From Macrococcoides bohemicum (GTDB lineage: Bacteria; Bacillota; Bacilli; Staphylococcales; Staphylococcaceae), in assembly GCF_003259675.1 (NCBI RefSeq), contig NZ_PZJG01000003.1, forward strand, positions 124,001-188,000: a DNA stretch of 64,000 nucleotides. The letters run 5' to 3'. Shown piece after piece: positions 35,432 through 44,342 of this stretch. Within the stretch, counting starts at the first letter, position 1. Each line of letters opens with the position of its first letter. A program made the translations under genes and the position numbers. Below the pieces are notes generated by a model. That model was not told where the DNA came from. It made no database searches and was given only the letters and a program-made list of their open reading frames with translations.

Positions 35432-35582
35432 AGGAGGTGACTACCATTGGGAAGGCCATAAATTTACAGCTTGATACTTACGCAATTCCATTTAATCTTT
35501 TAAAAATTATCAAACAAACATTTGTGACTTCAGTAGTCACTAAACAAAAACCGGAGGTGAATCCCTAGTCATAGGGAATTAA
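35432..35582 (+). promoter_or_regulatory. Structured 5' leader of mpfA with two SDs and alternative stems
   Basis: The leader has one strong SD at 35432 (AGGAGGTGA) and another at 35552 (CGGAGGTGA). GTGACTAC beside SD1 (35437-35444) pairs perfectly with GTAGTCAC (35533-35540). The latter can instead form a local hairpin, GTGACT (35524-35529) with AGTCAC (35535-35540); the two are mutually exclusive. Between SD2 and the TTG start lies the hairpin TCCCTA-GTCA-TAGGGA (35562-35577), which shortens a 25-base spacer to about 9. These are sequence facts; a regulatory switch, perhaps for Mg2+, is inference. It does not match riboswitch classes I can recognise. Confidence 0.5.
35446..35568 (+). CDS. 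Candidate 40-codon leader ORF with ATT start
   Basis: Behind the strong SD at 35432 an open frame runs for 40 codons from ATT at 35446, beginning IGKAINLQLDTYAIPF and ending KPEVNP. Its TAG stop (35566-35568) lies inside the hairpin before the mpfA start. A TTG one base later (35447) would give only four codons. ATT initiation is rare but known (infC). Translation ending inside the hairpin could couple to mpfA. I found no family match from memory; the frame may be open by chance. Confidence 0.35.
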   Translation: MGKAINLQLDTYAIPFNLLKIIKQTFVTSVVTKQKPEVNP

Positions 35583-36929
35583 TTGGACATACATACCATA
35601 TCAAATTTATTATTATTTGCTTTATTAATATTGCTCACTGCTTTATTCGTTGGATCAGAATTTAGTTTAGTGAAGGTTCGAACGTCACGTATAGATCAAC
35701 TTGTTAGTGAGGGGAATAGTGCTGCCAAAATTGTACAGCATATGGTCCATCATTTAGATTACTATTTATCTGCATGTCAATTGGGTATTACAGTAACAGC
35801 GTTAGGTTTAGGTTGGATTGGAGAATCTACCTTCGAAACTTTAATTCACCCAGTGCTTCATTTGTTACATATTCCAACAGATATGAGTAAGCCGATAACT
35901 GTATTTTTAAGTTTCTTTATCGTGACTTTTATTCATGTGGTTATTGGTGAACTTGCTCCAAAATCATTAGCGATTCAGTACGCAGAAAAGATGACATTAG
36001 CATTTGCCAGACCATTATATTTCTTTGGAATTATTATGAAACCATTAATTTATACAATGAATGGTACGGCCCGTTTAATCTTAAGAATATTTGGTGTGCA
36101 ACCTGCTGATCATGAACAGGCAATGAGTGAAGAAGAACTTAAAATTATTATGACGCAAAGTTATCAAAGTGGTGAAATTAATCATACTGAACTTGCATAT
36201 ATGCAAAATATCTTCAGCTTTGATGAACGTTTAGCTAAAGATATTATGGTACCACGTACACAAATGATCACGTTAACACAACCATTTAATATTGATGAAT
36301 TATTAGAAGTTATTAATGAACATCAATTTACACGTTATCCGATTTCAGAAGATGGTGATAAAGACCATATTATTGGGTTTATTAACGTGAAAGAATTTTT
36401 AACGAAGTATGCTTCAGGTGATCCTGTTCGCATTAAAGACCACATTCATGACTTACCATTGATTCATGAAGTAACACGTATTAGTGATGCACTGATTAAG
36501 ATGCAACGCGAACGTGTACATATTGCTTTAGTTATTGATGAATATGGTGGGACAGCTGGTATTTTAACGATGGAAGATATTTTAGAAGAAATCGTTGGTG
36601 AAATTCGAGATGAATTCGATGAAGATGAAGTTAATGATATTATCAAAACAGGTGATAACACTTACCAGATAAATGGTCGTGTATTATTGGATGATATCGA
36701 AGAGAAATTTGGCATCGTTTTTGAAGATTCGGAAGATATAGATACCATTGGTGGATGGATGCAGGCACAAAATCCAGATATCGAAAAAGATGATTATGTC
36801 GATACAAAATATGATAAATGGGTTGTGTTGGATGCCGAAAACCATCAGATTAAATCTGTTGCATTGCATAAAGAATTTAATGCATCTCGTTCAGAAACAG
36901 AAGAAGTTGGGGATGTTATAGATGAATAA
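35583..36929 (+). CDS. mpfA: CNNM/CorC-type magnesium exporter
   Basis: The 448-residue protein has a DUF21/CNNM membrane domain (~1-190; three helices, with [17 protein letters not shown]), two CBS domains (~205-335, [12 protein letters not shown] and [25 protein letters not shown]) and a CorC_HlyC C-terminal domain (~350-430). This is the architecture and size of S. aureus MpfA, which protects against high Mg2+, probably by efflux. The start is TTG at 35583, with its SD 25 bases away across a hairpin. It overlaps the next gene by 8 bases. The long leader suggests translational control. Confidence 0.9.
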   Translation: MDIHTISNLLLFALLILLTALFVGSEFSLVKVRTSRIDQLVSEGNSAAKIVQHMVHHLDYYLSACQLGITVTALGLGWIGESTFETLIHPVLHLLHIPTDMSKPITVFLSFFIVTFIHVVIGELAPKSLAIQYAEKMTLAFARPLYFFGIIMKPLIYTMNGTARLILRIFGVQPADHEQAMSEEELKIIMTQSYQSGEINHTELAYMQNIFSFDERLAKDIMVPRTQMITLTQPFNIDELLEVINEHQFTRYPISEDGDKDHIIGFINVKEFLTKYASGDPVRIKDHIHDLPLIHEVTRISDALIKMQRERVHIALVIDEYGGTAGILTMEDILEEIVGEIRDEFDEDEVNDIIKTGDNTYQINGRVLLDDIEEKFGIVFEDSEDIDTIGGWMQAQNPDIEKDDYVDTKYDKWVVLDAENHQIKSVALHKEFNASRSETEEVGDVIDE

Positions 36930-37221
36930 TCAGACATTAAAAAGTGTATTTCGATTTTTTGGATTTTTAGAAGGTGGATCACTACTCTTGCTAATAGGTA
37001 TTGCAATGCCATTAAAATATATGGCTGGTAAACCTGAAGTTGTTACAGTAGTTGGATCTATTCACGGATTTTTATTTACGATATATCTTGTTACTTTAAT
37101 GTTGATGACGATTCAGGTAAAGTGGACCTGGAAATGGCCACTTGCAGGTTTTCTTGTTGCATTTATACCTTTTGGAACATTTATATATGATCACTATTTC
37201 GTACGTTCTAAATATTATTAA
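36922..37221 (+). CDS. DUF3817 family membrane protein
   Basis: The 99-residue protein has three membrane segments and the DUF3817 features FRFFGFLEGGSLLLLIGIAMPLKY at the start, GSIHGFLFTIYLVTL in the middle and PFGTFIYD near the end. The function is unknown. It overlaps the end of mpfA by 8 bases, so it is translated with it and may assist it; this is inferred from position only. Confidence 0.85.
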   Translation: MNNQTLKSVFRFFGFLEGGSLLLLIGIAMPLKYMAGKPEVVTVVGSIHGFLFTIYLVTLMLMTIQVKWTWKWPLAGFLVAFIPFGTFIYDHYFVRSKYY

Positions 37222-37262
37222 AGATAAGAGCTGAGATGCTCTTTCTTTTTTTGGAGGCATTT

Positions 37263-37976
37263 ATGATGAGAATCAATAAATTTTTATCTGAAGCAGGCAT
37301 TTGTTCGAGACGTGGTGCGGATAAATGGATTGAAGCAGGACGCATTAAGATAAACGGTGTGAAAGCTGAACTTGGGAGCAAAGTTTCAGAAAGCGATGTC
37401 GTTGAAGTTGATAATAAAGAAGTGACTTTAAACGTTGATAAAGGCTATGTCTATATTAAACTCAATAAACCACGTGGTATTACATCTACAACAGAACGTC
37501 ATATAAAAGGCAATATCGTTGATTTTGTTGGACACTCGGAACGTATATTTCATATCGGACGTTTGGATAAAGATAGTGAAGGTTTAATATTACTGACGAA
37601 TGACGGAGATATTGTTAATGAAATTCTGCGTAAAGAAGGCAAACATGAGAAAGAATATATAGTGACAGTAGATAAGCCGATAACAGCGGACTTTATTAAG
37701 CAAATGTCTGAAGGTGTTGAAATTTTAGACACAGTAACTTTACCTGCTGTCGTTACAAAAGTGAATGCTAAGACCTTTAAAATTATACTCACGCAAGGAC
37801 TTAACAGACAAATTCGACGTATGTGTGAAACGCTAGGATATGATGTAAAGCAGTTACGTCGACTACGTGTGATGAATATACTAGTTGATGACTTGAAGTT
37901 AGGACAGTGGAAAGATTTAACGGATAGTGAGAAAAATGAACTGTTTGATATGTTAGGATATACACCGAAGCGATAG
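37263..37976 (+). CDS. rluF: 23S rRNA pseudouridine synthase, RluF type
   Basis: The protein has an N-terminal S4 RNA-binding domain (RINKFLSEAGICSRRGADKWIEAGRIKINGVKA) and a pseudouridine synthase core with catalytic Asp in HIGRLDKDSEGL. The blocks LNKPRGITSTTE, EKEYIVTVDKPIT, GLNRQIRRMCETLGYDVK and GQWKDLTDSE closely follow E. coli RluF, which modifies 23S rRNA in the peptidyl-transferase region. ATG occurs at 37263 and 37266; GGAGG is 5 or 8 bases upstream, so the second may be used. It probably belongs to the mpfA transcript. Confidence 0.88.
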   Translation: MMRINKFLSEAGICSRRGADKWIEAGRIKINGVKAELGSKVSESDVVEVDNKEVTLNVDKGYVYIKLNKPRGITSTTERHIKGNIVDFVGHSERIFHIGRLDKDSEGLILLTNDGDIVNEILRKEGKHEKEYIVTVDKPITADFIKQMSEGVEILDTVTLPAVVTKVNAKTFKIILTQGLNRQIRRMCETLGYDVKQLRRLRVMNILVDDLKLGQWKDLTDSEKNELFDMLGYTPKR

Positions 37977-38054
37977 GTAAGAGTGTTGTAGAAGAAGGCA
38001 GTTTAATACCATCTCATTCAATCAAATAATGAATAACATGAGTTTCATCACCTA

Positions 38055-38086
38055 AAAAAGCATCCCTCAACCAAGGGATGCTTTTT
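38055..38086. terminator. Bidirectional terminator
   Basis: AAAAAGCATCCCT and AGGGATGCTTTTT form a perfect 13-bp stem with a 6-base loop between rluF and the convergent AIM24 gene. Confidence 0.88.
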
Positions 38087-38106
38087 CAAATATTATAATT
38101 AATCAA

Positions 38107-38892
38107 TTAATCACTAAACATATCGAATAATCCACCGATACCGCTTTCGCCTGTTTGTTTACCTGTCACTGGTGCTGCAGCAAAGATTCTTGATGCAAAT
38201 CTAGAGAATGGCAGAGATTGAATATATACAGTACCTGGACCTTGAAGCCTTGCTAAGAAGATACCTTCGCCACCAAATAATTTTGTTTTAAGTCCTGGAA
38301 CGGTTTGAATGTCATAATCAACATCTTTAGACATACCTACAAGACATCCTGTATCGACAAGTAATACTTCACCAGGTTGTAAATGCTTACGCATGATTGC
38401 GCCACCTGCATGAATGAATGCCATACCGTCACCTTGCAAACGTTGCATAATAAAACCTTCACCACCGAAGAAACCTGCACCTAATCGTTTTTGGAACGCA
38501 ATACCAACGCTTACACCTTGAGCTGCTGCTAAGAACGCATCTTTTTGACAAATAAATTCCCCATCTACTTCAGATAAATCTATAGGTATGATTTTACCTG
38601 GATATGGCGCTGCAAAATATACATGTTCTTTGCCGTGTCCACGGTTCGTAAATGTTGTCATAAACAAACTTTCACCAGTTAACGTTCGTTTACCTGCTGC
38701 AAATAATTTATCCATAAATCCACTGCCACCTGATGAAGAACCATCACCAAAGATAGTTTGCATTTCAATCGATGGATTAATCATCATCATTGATCCAGCT
38801 TCTGAAACGACAGTTTCGTTCGGATCTAATTCGATTTCTACATATTGCATATCATCGCCGTAAATCTTGTAATCAATTTCGTGGTTATTCAC
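38107..38892 (-). CDS. AIM24/TIGR00266 family protein
   Basis: The ~261-residue protein is built from repeated beta strands with many glycines (GAGFFGGEGFIMQRLQGDG, LFGGEGIFLARLQGPGTVYIQSL), the tryptophan-RNA-attenuator-protein-like double-psi fold of the AIM24 family. Its role in bacteria is unknown. I chose the GTG at 38892, 8 bases after GGAGG; a TTG at 38907 lies within that SD. The C-terminal tail is polar and glycine-rich. Confidence 0.85.
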   Translation of the reverse strand: MNNHEIDYKIYGDDMQYVEIELDPNETVVSEAGSMMMINPSIEMQTIFGDGSSSGGSGFMDKLFAAGKRTLTGESLFMTTFTNRGHGKEHVYFAAPYPGKIIPIDLSEVDGEFICQKDAFLAAAQGVSVGIAFQKRLGAGFFGGEGFIMQRLQGDGMAFIHAGGAIMRKHLQPGEVLLVDTGCLVGMSKDVDYDIQTVPGLKTKLFGGEGIFLARLQGPGTVYIQSLPFSRFASRIFAAAPVTGKQTGESGIGGLFDMFSD

Positions 38893-39019
38893 AATAGTCG
38901 CCTCCAATATATTATTTCATTTTAATTATACAAAACAATTGAGTTCTTCGCTTATATAAACCCATAACTTTTGAATAAATAATGTGTTAGTCGTAATATT
39001 AGGTAAAGGAGTGAATCAT

Positions 39020-39856
39020 ATGACAAAAAGAGTGACATTAAATAATGGTATTGAAATGCCAATGTTAGGTCTAGGTGTATACAAAATAACGGATGAAGAG
39101 ATGCAGGATACAGTTGACGCTGCAATCAAAGCTGGGTACCGAGCATTTGATACAGCACATTTTTATTTTAATGAAGCCTCTCTTGGTAAAGCATTGAAGA
39201 GTAGTGGTGTACCTCGTGAATCTTTATTTGTGACAACTAAACTCTGGAACGATGATCAAGGCTATGAGAATACAAAGAAAGCGTTCAATGATTCTTTAGA
39301 GAAGTTAGGACTTGATTATATCGATTTATATTTAATACATTGGCCTTGTCCGGATAACGATCTATTTATCAAAAGTTATCAGGCGATGGAAGCGTTATAC
39401 GCTGAAGGCAAGATAAAAGCTTTAGGCGTCGCTAACTTTAAACAACACCACCTGGAAAAATTACTAGCAGTAGCTAAAGTTAAACCTGTAGTCAATCAAA
39501 TAGAATTTCATCCGATATTTAATCAGAAAGATTTACAAGCCTATTGTGAGGCACAGGATATATTAGTTACTGCATGGAGTCCATTAATGCGAGGTGGCGA
39601 TTTGTTTAATAACGAAGTATTACAAAGTATCGCAAAAGAATATAACAAAACTGTACCACAAATTATATTACGCTGGCATATTGATAATGGACGTATTGTA
39701 ATTCCAAAATCCAGCAATCCTGAAAGGATAGCATCGAATTATGATATTTTTGATTTTGAATTAAAAGAAAAGGATATACAAGCAATTGATACATTAAATA
39801 AGAACGAAAGACAGTTTAAAGACCCTGATGAAGTGAATATGGGAGATTTAAAATAA
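39020..39856 (+). CDS. Aldo/keto reductase
   Basis: The 278-residue protein is an intact AKR barrel: GLGVYKI, the catalytic Asp-Tyr-Lys-His set in FDTAHFYFNE, TTKLWNDDQG and LIHWPCP, and the NADPH-binding PKSSNPERIASN near the end. It resembles Bacillus YtbE/YvgN, which reduce glyoxal, methylglyoxal and other aldehydes; the substrate is inferred. The catalytic Tyr position reads HFYFNE, close to the usual AxxYGNE. AAAGGAGTG precedes the ATG at 39020. Confidence 0.9.
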   Translation: MTKRVTLNNGIEMPMLGLGVYKITDEEMQDTVDAAIKAGYRAFDTAHFYFNEASLGKALKSSGVPRESLFVTTKLWNDDQGYENTKKAFNDSLEKLGLDYIDLYLIHWPCPDNDLFIKSYQAMEALYAEGKIKALGVANFKQHHLEKLLAVAKVKPVVNQIEFHPIFNQKDLQAYCEAQDILVTAWSPLMRGGDLFNNEVLQSIAKEYNKTVPQIILRWHIDNGRIVIPKSSNPERIASNYDIFDFELKEKDIQAIDTLNKNERQFKDPDEVNMGDLK

Positions 39857-40001
39857 TTAACTATATAACTATATATTTATTTTAACTGTATTTAAACTGT
39901 ATTTAAACATTATTCATACCTCTTTAATATCGTCATTAAATTGATATATTTAAAGAGGTATTTTTTATATATCTTTTAGTACAATAGTTGTTGAGGTGAT
40001 A

Positions 40002-40733
40002 ATGATGAAATTTAAAAAGCCAAATCAACACGGTGCATGGGCAATGATTATTATGCCTGTATTATTTGGAATGTTTGCGAGCCGCTTTAATGTGTATCAG
40101 CTATTATTTTTTGCTGCCTGGTTTATGATTTTCTTCTTTATCGATAATGTATTATTTTATGTCAAACAACGTAAGAAAAATATTGCTTATATTAAAGGGA
40201 GTCTTTTATTTTTAACGATTGCTATTGTGTTGCTTATTCCTGTTGTATTATACGATTACCGTATATTATTATTTTTTGCTGCAATGCTTCCGTTTGGAGC
40301 GATTAACTTATATTTTGCTTCTAAACGTAATGAACGTCATCTGCTAAATGACTTTAGTGCAATTACAATTTTTTCGATTGCGGGATTACTATCATATTTT
40401 ATTGGAGAAGGTCAATTTGATAAAAAGATGGTATATATCTTTTTGATTAGCTTTCTTTATTTTGTAGGAACAACATTTTATGTGAAGACGATGATTCGCG
40501 AGAAGAAAAATATTAAATACAAATATGTTTCATATATATATCATTTAATCGGACTGATGCTCGCATTTATTGTACATCCATTAATAGGTATCGCATTTAT
40601 TCCAAGTTTAATGAGAGCAGTCGCATTTTATGGTAAACAGATGAAACCGATTAAGATTGGGATAGCAGAAATCGCGAATGCTATATTCATAACGGTCTTT
40701 GTAGGAATCTTTATTACACAACATTTAAATTAA
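40002..40733 (+). CDS. YwiC-like membrane protein
   Basis: The ~243-residue protein has about eight hydrophobic segments and the YwiC signature near the start, KPNQHGAWAMIIMPVLFG. The function of the family is unknown. GAGGTG lies a few bases upstream; ATG occurs at 40002 and 40005. It ends at the terminator 40741-40764. Confidence 0.85.
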   Translation: MMKFKKPNQHGAWAMIIMPVLFGMFASRFNVYQLLFFAAWFMIFFFIDNVLFYVKQRKKNIAYIKGSLLFLTIAIVLLIPVVLYDYRILLFFAAMLPFGAINLYFASKRNERHLLNDFSAITIFSIAGLLSYFIGEGQFDKKMVYIFLISFLYFVGTTFYVKTMIREKKNIKYKYVSYIYHLIGLMLAFIVHPLIGIAFIPSLMRAVAFYGKQMKPIKIGIAEIANAIFITVFVGIFITQHLN

Positions 40734-40740
40734 GACATAA

Positions 40741-40764
40741 AAAAAAGCCCAAACGGGCTTTTTT
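40741..40764. terminator. Bidirectional terminator
   Basis: AAAAAAGCCC and GGGCTTTTTT around AAAC make a strong hairpin between the convergent YwiC and GlsB-type genes. Confidence 0.88.
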
Positions 40765-40766
40765 AA

Positions 40767-41021
40767 TTAACGACGTTTGTGCATCATTTGTAAAACGATA
40801 GACACGATAGCGATTAATAATACTGTACCAACTAATGCTGGAATAATATGAACGCCACCCCATTCAGGACCGAAACCTGGGATTAAGTAACCACCTATAG
40901 AAGCACCAAGTAAACCTGCAATGATGTTACCAATTTTTCCACCTGGAATATCAGTTCCCATAATCATTCCGGCTACCCAACCTACAAGTCCACCGACAAT
41001 TAACATAATAATAAAGCCCAT
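40767..41021 (-). CDS. GlsB/YeaQ/YmgE family stress membrane protein
   Basis: The 84-residue, glycine-rich protein has three membrane segments (LIVGGLVGWVAGMIMG, IGNIIAGLLGASIGGYLI, VGTVLLIAIVSIVLQM), the full build of the GlsB/YeaQ/YmgE (transglycosylase-associated) family. Members accompany general stress responses in Firmicutes. AGGAGG lies 8 bases before the ATG. A SigB-type promoter at 41088-41112 fits a stress role. Confidence 0.88.
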   Translation of the reverse strand: MGFIIMLIVGGLVGWVAGMIMGTDIPGGKIGNIIAGLLGASIGGYLIPGFGPEWGGVHIIPALVGTVLLIAIVSIVLQMMHKRR

Positions 41022-41087
41022 ATAATAAACCTCCTAATAAATTAAGTATAGAATAAAAACATAATAAGCTTTTGCTTATAGTAGTTA

Positions 41088-41112
41088 ATACCCGTACAAA
41101 AATTGTATAAAC
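41088..41112 (-). promoter_or_regulatory. SigB-type promoter of the GlsB-family gene
   Basis: On the minus strand GTTTAT (41112-41107) and GGGTAT (41093-41088) are 13 bases apart, matching the SigB consensus GTTTWW-N12-15-GGGWAW, 66 bases before the start codon. Confidence 0.7.
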
Positions 41113-41129
41113 ATTTAAATGCAATTTAT

Positions 41130-41735
41130 TTATGTTTCTTTGAATAGGTGGGTTTTCTTTATATAGAATATGTATGTTATTCCGACAACGACATAGAAGA
41201 AACTATATGGTAGAAATAGCGTGAGTAAACAATAACTTATAGCAAAAAATATTTCACCTAGTTGCTTCGGATGCTTAATATAGCGATATGTATTGATACG
41301 TCCAATTTGGAACCATCTCACAGGACGATCAATTTCAGAAAGCTGATATAGGATCAATCCAAAAATAAAAACTGATACACTTAAATATGCACTAGATTGA
41401 TAGATTGATTGTGGTGATGTGATCAAAATAAATGGTATAGATATATTAATTATCATTGCAAATATAAAATGTATGTAGCGATTCTGAATGTATATATGAT
41501 AATGTTCATAATGATAATATCTTAAATAAATGTGAACGATGCTTATCACCATTACAAATAATACAAGTGTCTTTGATATAAAGTTACTTGTTCCAATCAC
41601 TGGATAGTTGATGAGCGTTACAAACAAACTACTAATTACGAGTGGTATATAGGAAGGTTTTAATTCTTTTTTATAGAAGAATAGAAATATGGTGCATGTA
41701 ATGAAAATATTGAGTAATAATACTTTTTCCAACAT
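41130..41735 (-). CDS. Membrane protein, isoprenylcysteine/phospholipid methyltransferase-like
   Basis: The 201-residue protein has about six membrane segments. The C-terminal part, TYRYIKHPKQLGEIFFAISYCLL followed by a short helix and KKTHLFKE, resembles the PEMT/ICMT methyltransferase signature (RYxRHPxYxG...E), so a membrane methyltransferase is plausible but not certain. The start at 41735 is fixed by AGGAGG 7 bases upstream; the longer frame overlaps queE and lacks an SD. It lies downstream of queE on the same strand. Confidence 0.65.
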   Translation of the reverse strand: MLEKVLLLNIFITCTIFLFFYKKELKPSYIPLVISSLFVTLINYPVIGTSNFISKTLVLFVMVISIVHIYLRYYHYEHYHIYIQNRYIHFIFAMIINISIPFILITSPQSIYQSSAYLSVSVFIFGLILYQLSEIDRPVRWFQIGRINTYRYIKHPKQLGEIFFAISYCLLTLFLPYSFFYVVVGITYIFYIKKTHLFKET

Positions 41736-41779
41736 TTCTACCTCCTTTTTTAGCCACATAAAAGAATTATAACAAGTAA

Positions 41780-41805
41780 GGCGTTTAATGCATAGATTAA
41801 ACGCC
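41780..41805. terminator. Hairpin at the end of queE
   Basis: GGCGTTTAAT and ATTAAACGCC form a perfect 10-bp stem with a 6-base loop. It overlaps the queE stop codon. The long T run follows on the plus strand only; on the minus strand (the sense of queE) the tail is TTACTTGTT, so termination of que transcripts may be partial and the next gene partly cotranscribed. Confidence 0.6.
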
Positions 41806-42507
41806 TTTTTTATTACTCCATAATAATGTATGTAGTTGAGGTAAAACATAGCAGTCATTCATTGTATTATCCTGCATTACTTTATCAATTAACGCTTCAT
41901 ATCTAGCGAGTAATTTTTCTGTATGATCATTAACAGTTTCATCTAAATATGGATTACCAACCTGTAAGTAAAATTTTATATTCGGATAACGATGATGAAT
42001 CATCTGAGCAAATTTATAATCATCATCATTAAAAATTACTACTTTTAACGATACTTTATTATATTCCAGTTGATTGATGACAAAATCGAGTTGATGCATA
42101 TCCTGATGCATCTTTGAACTTGGCGGTTTTGGACTTATTGTCAGTTGGTCAATATCTGTCATCCATGGCTGGAATTTACTCCCTTGTGTTTCAAGTGCTA
42201 CTTCTATATTATGTGCGTGTAAAAAATCGACGAGTGCTGCAATATTTTTAATCAATGCCGGGTTACCTCCGGAAATCGTTACGTGATTAAAGTTATTCGG
42301 TGCGAGTTGCTGCAGGCGTTCAAAGATAATATCTGCAGTAAGCATTTCTATGTCGTCTTTTGCGCTACCGTCCCAGGTAAATTTAGAATCACACCAGTCA
42401 CATTTAAAGTCACAGCCAGCTGTTCTGACAAACATTGTTTTACGACCGATGACTGCACCTTCACCTTGTATCGTAGGCCCAAATATTTCGAGTACAGGTA
42501 TTTTCAT
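41797..42507 (-). CDS. queE: 7-Carboxy-7-deazaguanine synthase
   Basis: QueE is a radical-SAM enzyme that contracts the ring of carboxytetrahydropterin to make 7-carboxy-7-deazaguanine, the core of queuosine. The 236-residue protein carries the cluster motif CDFKCDWCDSKFTW (~residues 33-46) after EIFGPTIQGEGAVIGRKTMFVR, and the SAM motif TISGGNPAL. It overlaps queD by 4 bases and ends the queCDE operon controlled by the preQ1 riboswitch. Confidence 0.95.
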   Translation of the reverse strand: MKIPVLEIFGPTIQGEGAVIGRKTMFVRTAGCDFKCDWCDSKFTWDGSAKDDIEMLTADIIFERLQQLAPNNFNHVTISGGNPALIKNIAALVDFLHAHNIEVALETQGSKFQPWMTDIDQLTISPKPPSSKMHQDMHQLDFVINQLEYNKVSLKVVIFNDDDYKFAQMIHHRYPNIKFYLQVGNPYLDETVNDHTEKLLARYEALIDKVMQDNTMNDCYVLPQLHTLLWSNKKGV

Positions 42508-42917
42508 TGTAAACCTCTATACACCACGTAGCTTGTCGGTGTTTCACGTAAGAAGACTTGTAATACTTTTGGTGCATGTGGCAGTGTATTTAAATGATTG
42601 TCAATCATATCGAATATGGTTTTCGCGACAAGTTCTGTTGATGGCATTTTATCTTTTAACTCGGGTAAATCATTGATTAATGTATGGTCGAATGTATCAT
42701 TTATTATTGATTTAATATCTCTGAAATTCACTAAGAATCCCATTTCATCTAATTGATTGCCAGCGATTGTCACATTGACAAAGTACGTATGTCCGTGCGT
42801 TCTACTGCATACGCCAGCGCGTTCGTCTGGTATATAATGCGCTGCTGAAAAGTTCATATCTTTATTTAATTCGAACGCATAGTTATGGTTAACTTGAGGA
42901 TAAATTTGTTGCATCAT
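42504..42917 (-). CDS. queD: 6-Carboxytetrahydropterin synthase
   Basis: QueD converts dihydroneopterin triphosphate into 6-carboxytetrahydropterin. The 137-residue protein shows the zinc-binding histidines in [11 protein letters not shown] and [11 protein letters not shown], the catalytic Cys in [10 protein letters not shown], and the glutamate-containing [13 protein letters not shown] at the end. It overlaps queC and queE by 4 bases each. Confidence 0.95.
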   Translation of the reverse strand: MMQQIYPQVNHNYAFELNKDMNFSAAHYIPDERAGVCSRTHGHTYFVNVTIAGNQLDEMGFLVNFRDIKSIINDTFDHTLINDLPELKDKMPSTELVAKTIFDMIDNHLNTLPHAPKVLQVFLRETPTSYVVYRGLQ

Positions 42918-43582
42918 GATAAAACTTCCTTTTCATTTAAATAATCTTTGAGTCCTTTGTTGCGGAGTATACAGCTTGGACATTCTCCACAACCGTCTGC
43001 AGGTATACCTTCATAACAAGTGAGCGTTTTATTTCTAACGTAATCTAGTTTACCAAGTGCATCAGCGAGCGCCCATGTTTCTTTCTTATTAAGCCACATC
43101 AAAGGTGTGTGAATTTCAAAGTTAACATCCATCGATAAATTTATCGTTACATTTAATGACTTTATAAAGTTATCACGACAGTCAGGATATCCTGAGAAGT
43201 CTGTTTCGCACACACCTGTAATAATGTGTTTTGCTTCTATTTGATAGGCAAGTGCTGCTGCAAAGCTCATAAATAATAAATTACGTGCCGGCACAAACGT
43301 ATTCGGAACATTATTATCATGAGTGATTGCAACATCATGACTTGTTAACGCATTAGGTGAGAGTTGAGTTAACAATGACATATCTAAAATATGATGTTTA
43401 ATGCCTTGTTCATTTGCAATTTGTTTAGCAACATCAATTTCTAGTGCGTGTCGTTGACCATAATTAAATGTCACAACTTCAACATCACTATATCTTTCCA
43501 TCGCCCAGAATAGACAAGTTGTACTATCTTGCCCACCGCTGAAAACGACAAGAGCTTTGTTGTTGTTTAATTGTTTTTCCAT
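42914..43582 (-). CDS. queC: 7-Cyano-7-deazaguanine (preQ0) synthase
   Basis: QueC turns 7-carboxy-7-deazaguanine into preQ0 using ATP and ammonia. The 222-residue protein has the PP-loop [13 protein letters not shown] (~residues 13-25) and a C-terminal zinc site ([10 protein letters not shown], preceded by TCYEG). The ATG at 43582 follows GAGG; six further in-frame codons upstream overlap the SD. It is the first gene after the preQ1 riboswitch. The operon product feeds tRNA queuosine modification. Confidence 0.95.
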   Translation of the reverse strand: MEKQLNNNKALVVFSGGQDSTTCLFWAMERYSDVEVVTFNYGQRHALEIDVAKQIANEQGIKHHILDMSLLTQLSPNALTSHDVAITHDNNVPNTFVPARNLLFMSFAAALAYQIEAKHIITGVCETDFSGYPDCRDNFIKSLNVTINLSMDVNFEIHTPLMWLNKKETWALADALGKLDYVRNKTLTCYEGIPADGCGECPSCILRNKGLKDYLNEKEVLS

Positions 43583-43602
43583 TATAATTCCTCTTTTCAA
43601 TA

Positions 43603-43672
43603 AAAAAAGACACCTTCCCCTAGCAAGATGTCGAACTAGTTTTTTATAGAGGGTATGTGCTAGGAACCTCTT
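43603..43672 (-). ncRNA. preQ1-I riboswitch with terminator
   Basis: On the minus strand the aptamer reads AGAGGTTCCTAGC... CCCTCTATAAAAAACTAG (43672-43636), a close match to the preQ1 class I consensus: P1 is AGAGG with CCTCT, followed by the A-rich tail that fills the groove. Downstream GACATCTT and AAGGTGTC form a terminator with TTTTTTT (43632-43603). CCTAGCA in the aptamer loop can pair with TGCTAGG in the terminator loop, giving the antiterminator. Bound preQ1 should shut off queCDE. Confidence 0.93.
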
Positions 43673-43769
43673 ATTAAATTTCGTTTCTCATTATAACATA
43701 TTAAAGTTATAATAAAATCATTAAATCAATAAATCGTATTAATCACTAAATAATAAATGAGGCATTAAC

Positions 43770-44342
43770 ATGATACTAATGATTGATCACCACGATTCGT
43801 TTACATATAATATTGTGCATTACATAGAGCAGTTAGATGAAAAGGTCGTGACAAAGACAATAGATGAAATCACTATAGAAGATATAAGAAAAATAAATCC
43901 ATCGCATATTATTTTATCGCCAGGACCGGGTCATCCTAGAGATGCGAAATTGGCGCATGACATTTTAGATAAATTTGGTGGAACAACACCGATACTTGGA
44001 GTCTGTTTAGGGTTTCAGGTTATTATGATGCATTATAATAATGTAATAAAGCAGTTAAGACCGGTACATGGCCATCAGGTAGAGATCTTTCATGATGGTA
44101 ATATGATTTTTAAAGACATTGCTTCACCTACAAAAGTAGCTAGATATCACTCGTTAGGACAAAAGGGAGAAGTAGAATTACCGCTTAAAAAGACCGCCTG
44201 GACAGAAGATAACATTATTATGGGTATTCGTCATGAAGCGTTAGCGATTTACGGCATTCAGTTTCATCCGGAATCGATTCTTACAACTGATGGATTAAAG
44301 ATGTTAGCATCATTCATTAAAGGAGATATATATGAAAGCTGA
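43770..44342 (+). CDS. pabA: Aminodeoxychorismate synthase glutamine amidotransferase subunit
   Basis: The 190-residue class I glutamine amidotransferase has its nucleophile in GVCLGFQVI (Cys ~79), LSPGPGHP before it, and the His-Glu pair in GIQFHPESILT. PabA supplies ammonia to PabB for 4-amino-4-deoxychorismate, the folate precursor; the fold alone would also fit TrpG, but the neighbour is a PabB-PabC fusion. It overlaps the next gene by 11 bases. Confidence 0.92.
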   Translation: MILMIDHHDSFTYNIVHYIEQLDEKVVTKTIDEITIEDIRKINPSHIILSPGPGHPRDAKLAHDILDKFGGTTPILGVCLGFQVIMMHYNNVIKQLRPVHGHQVEIFHDGNMIFKDIASPTKVARYHSLGQKGEVELPLKKTAWTEDNIIMGIRHEALAIYGIQFHPESILTTDGLKMLASFIKGDIYES

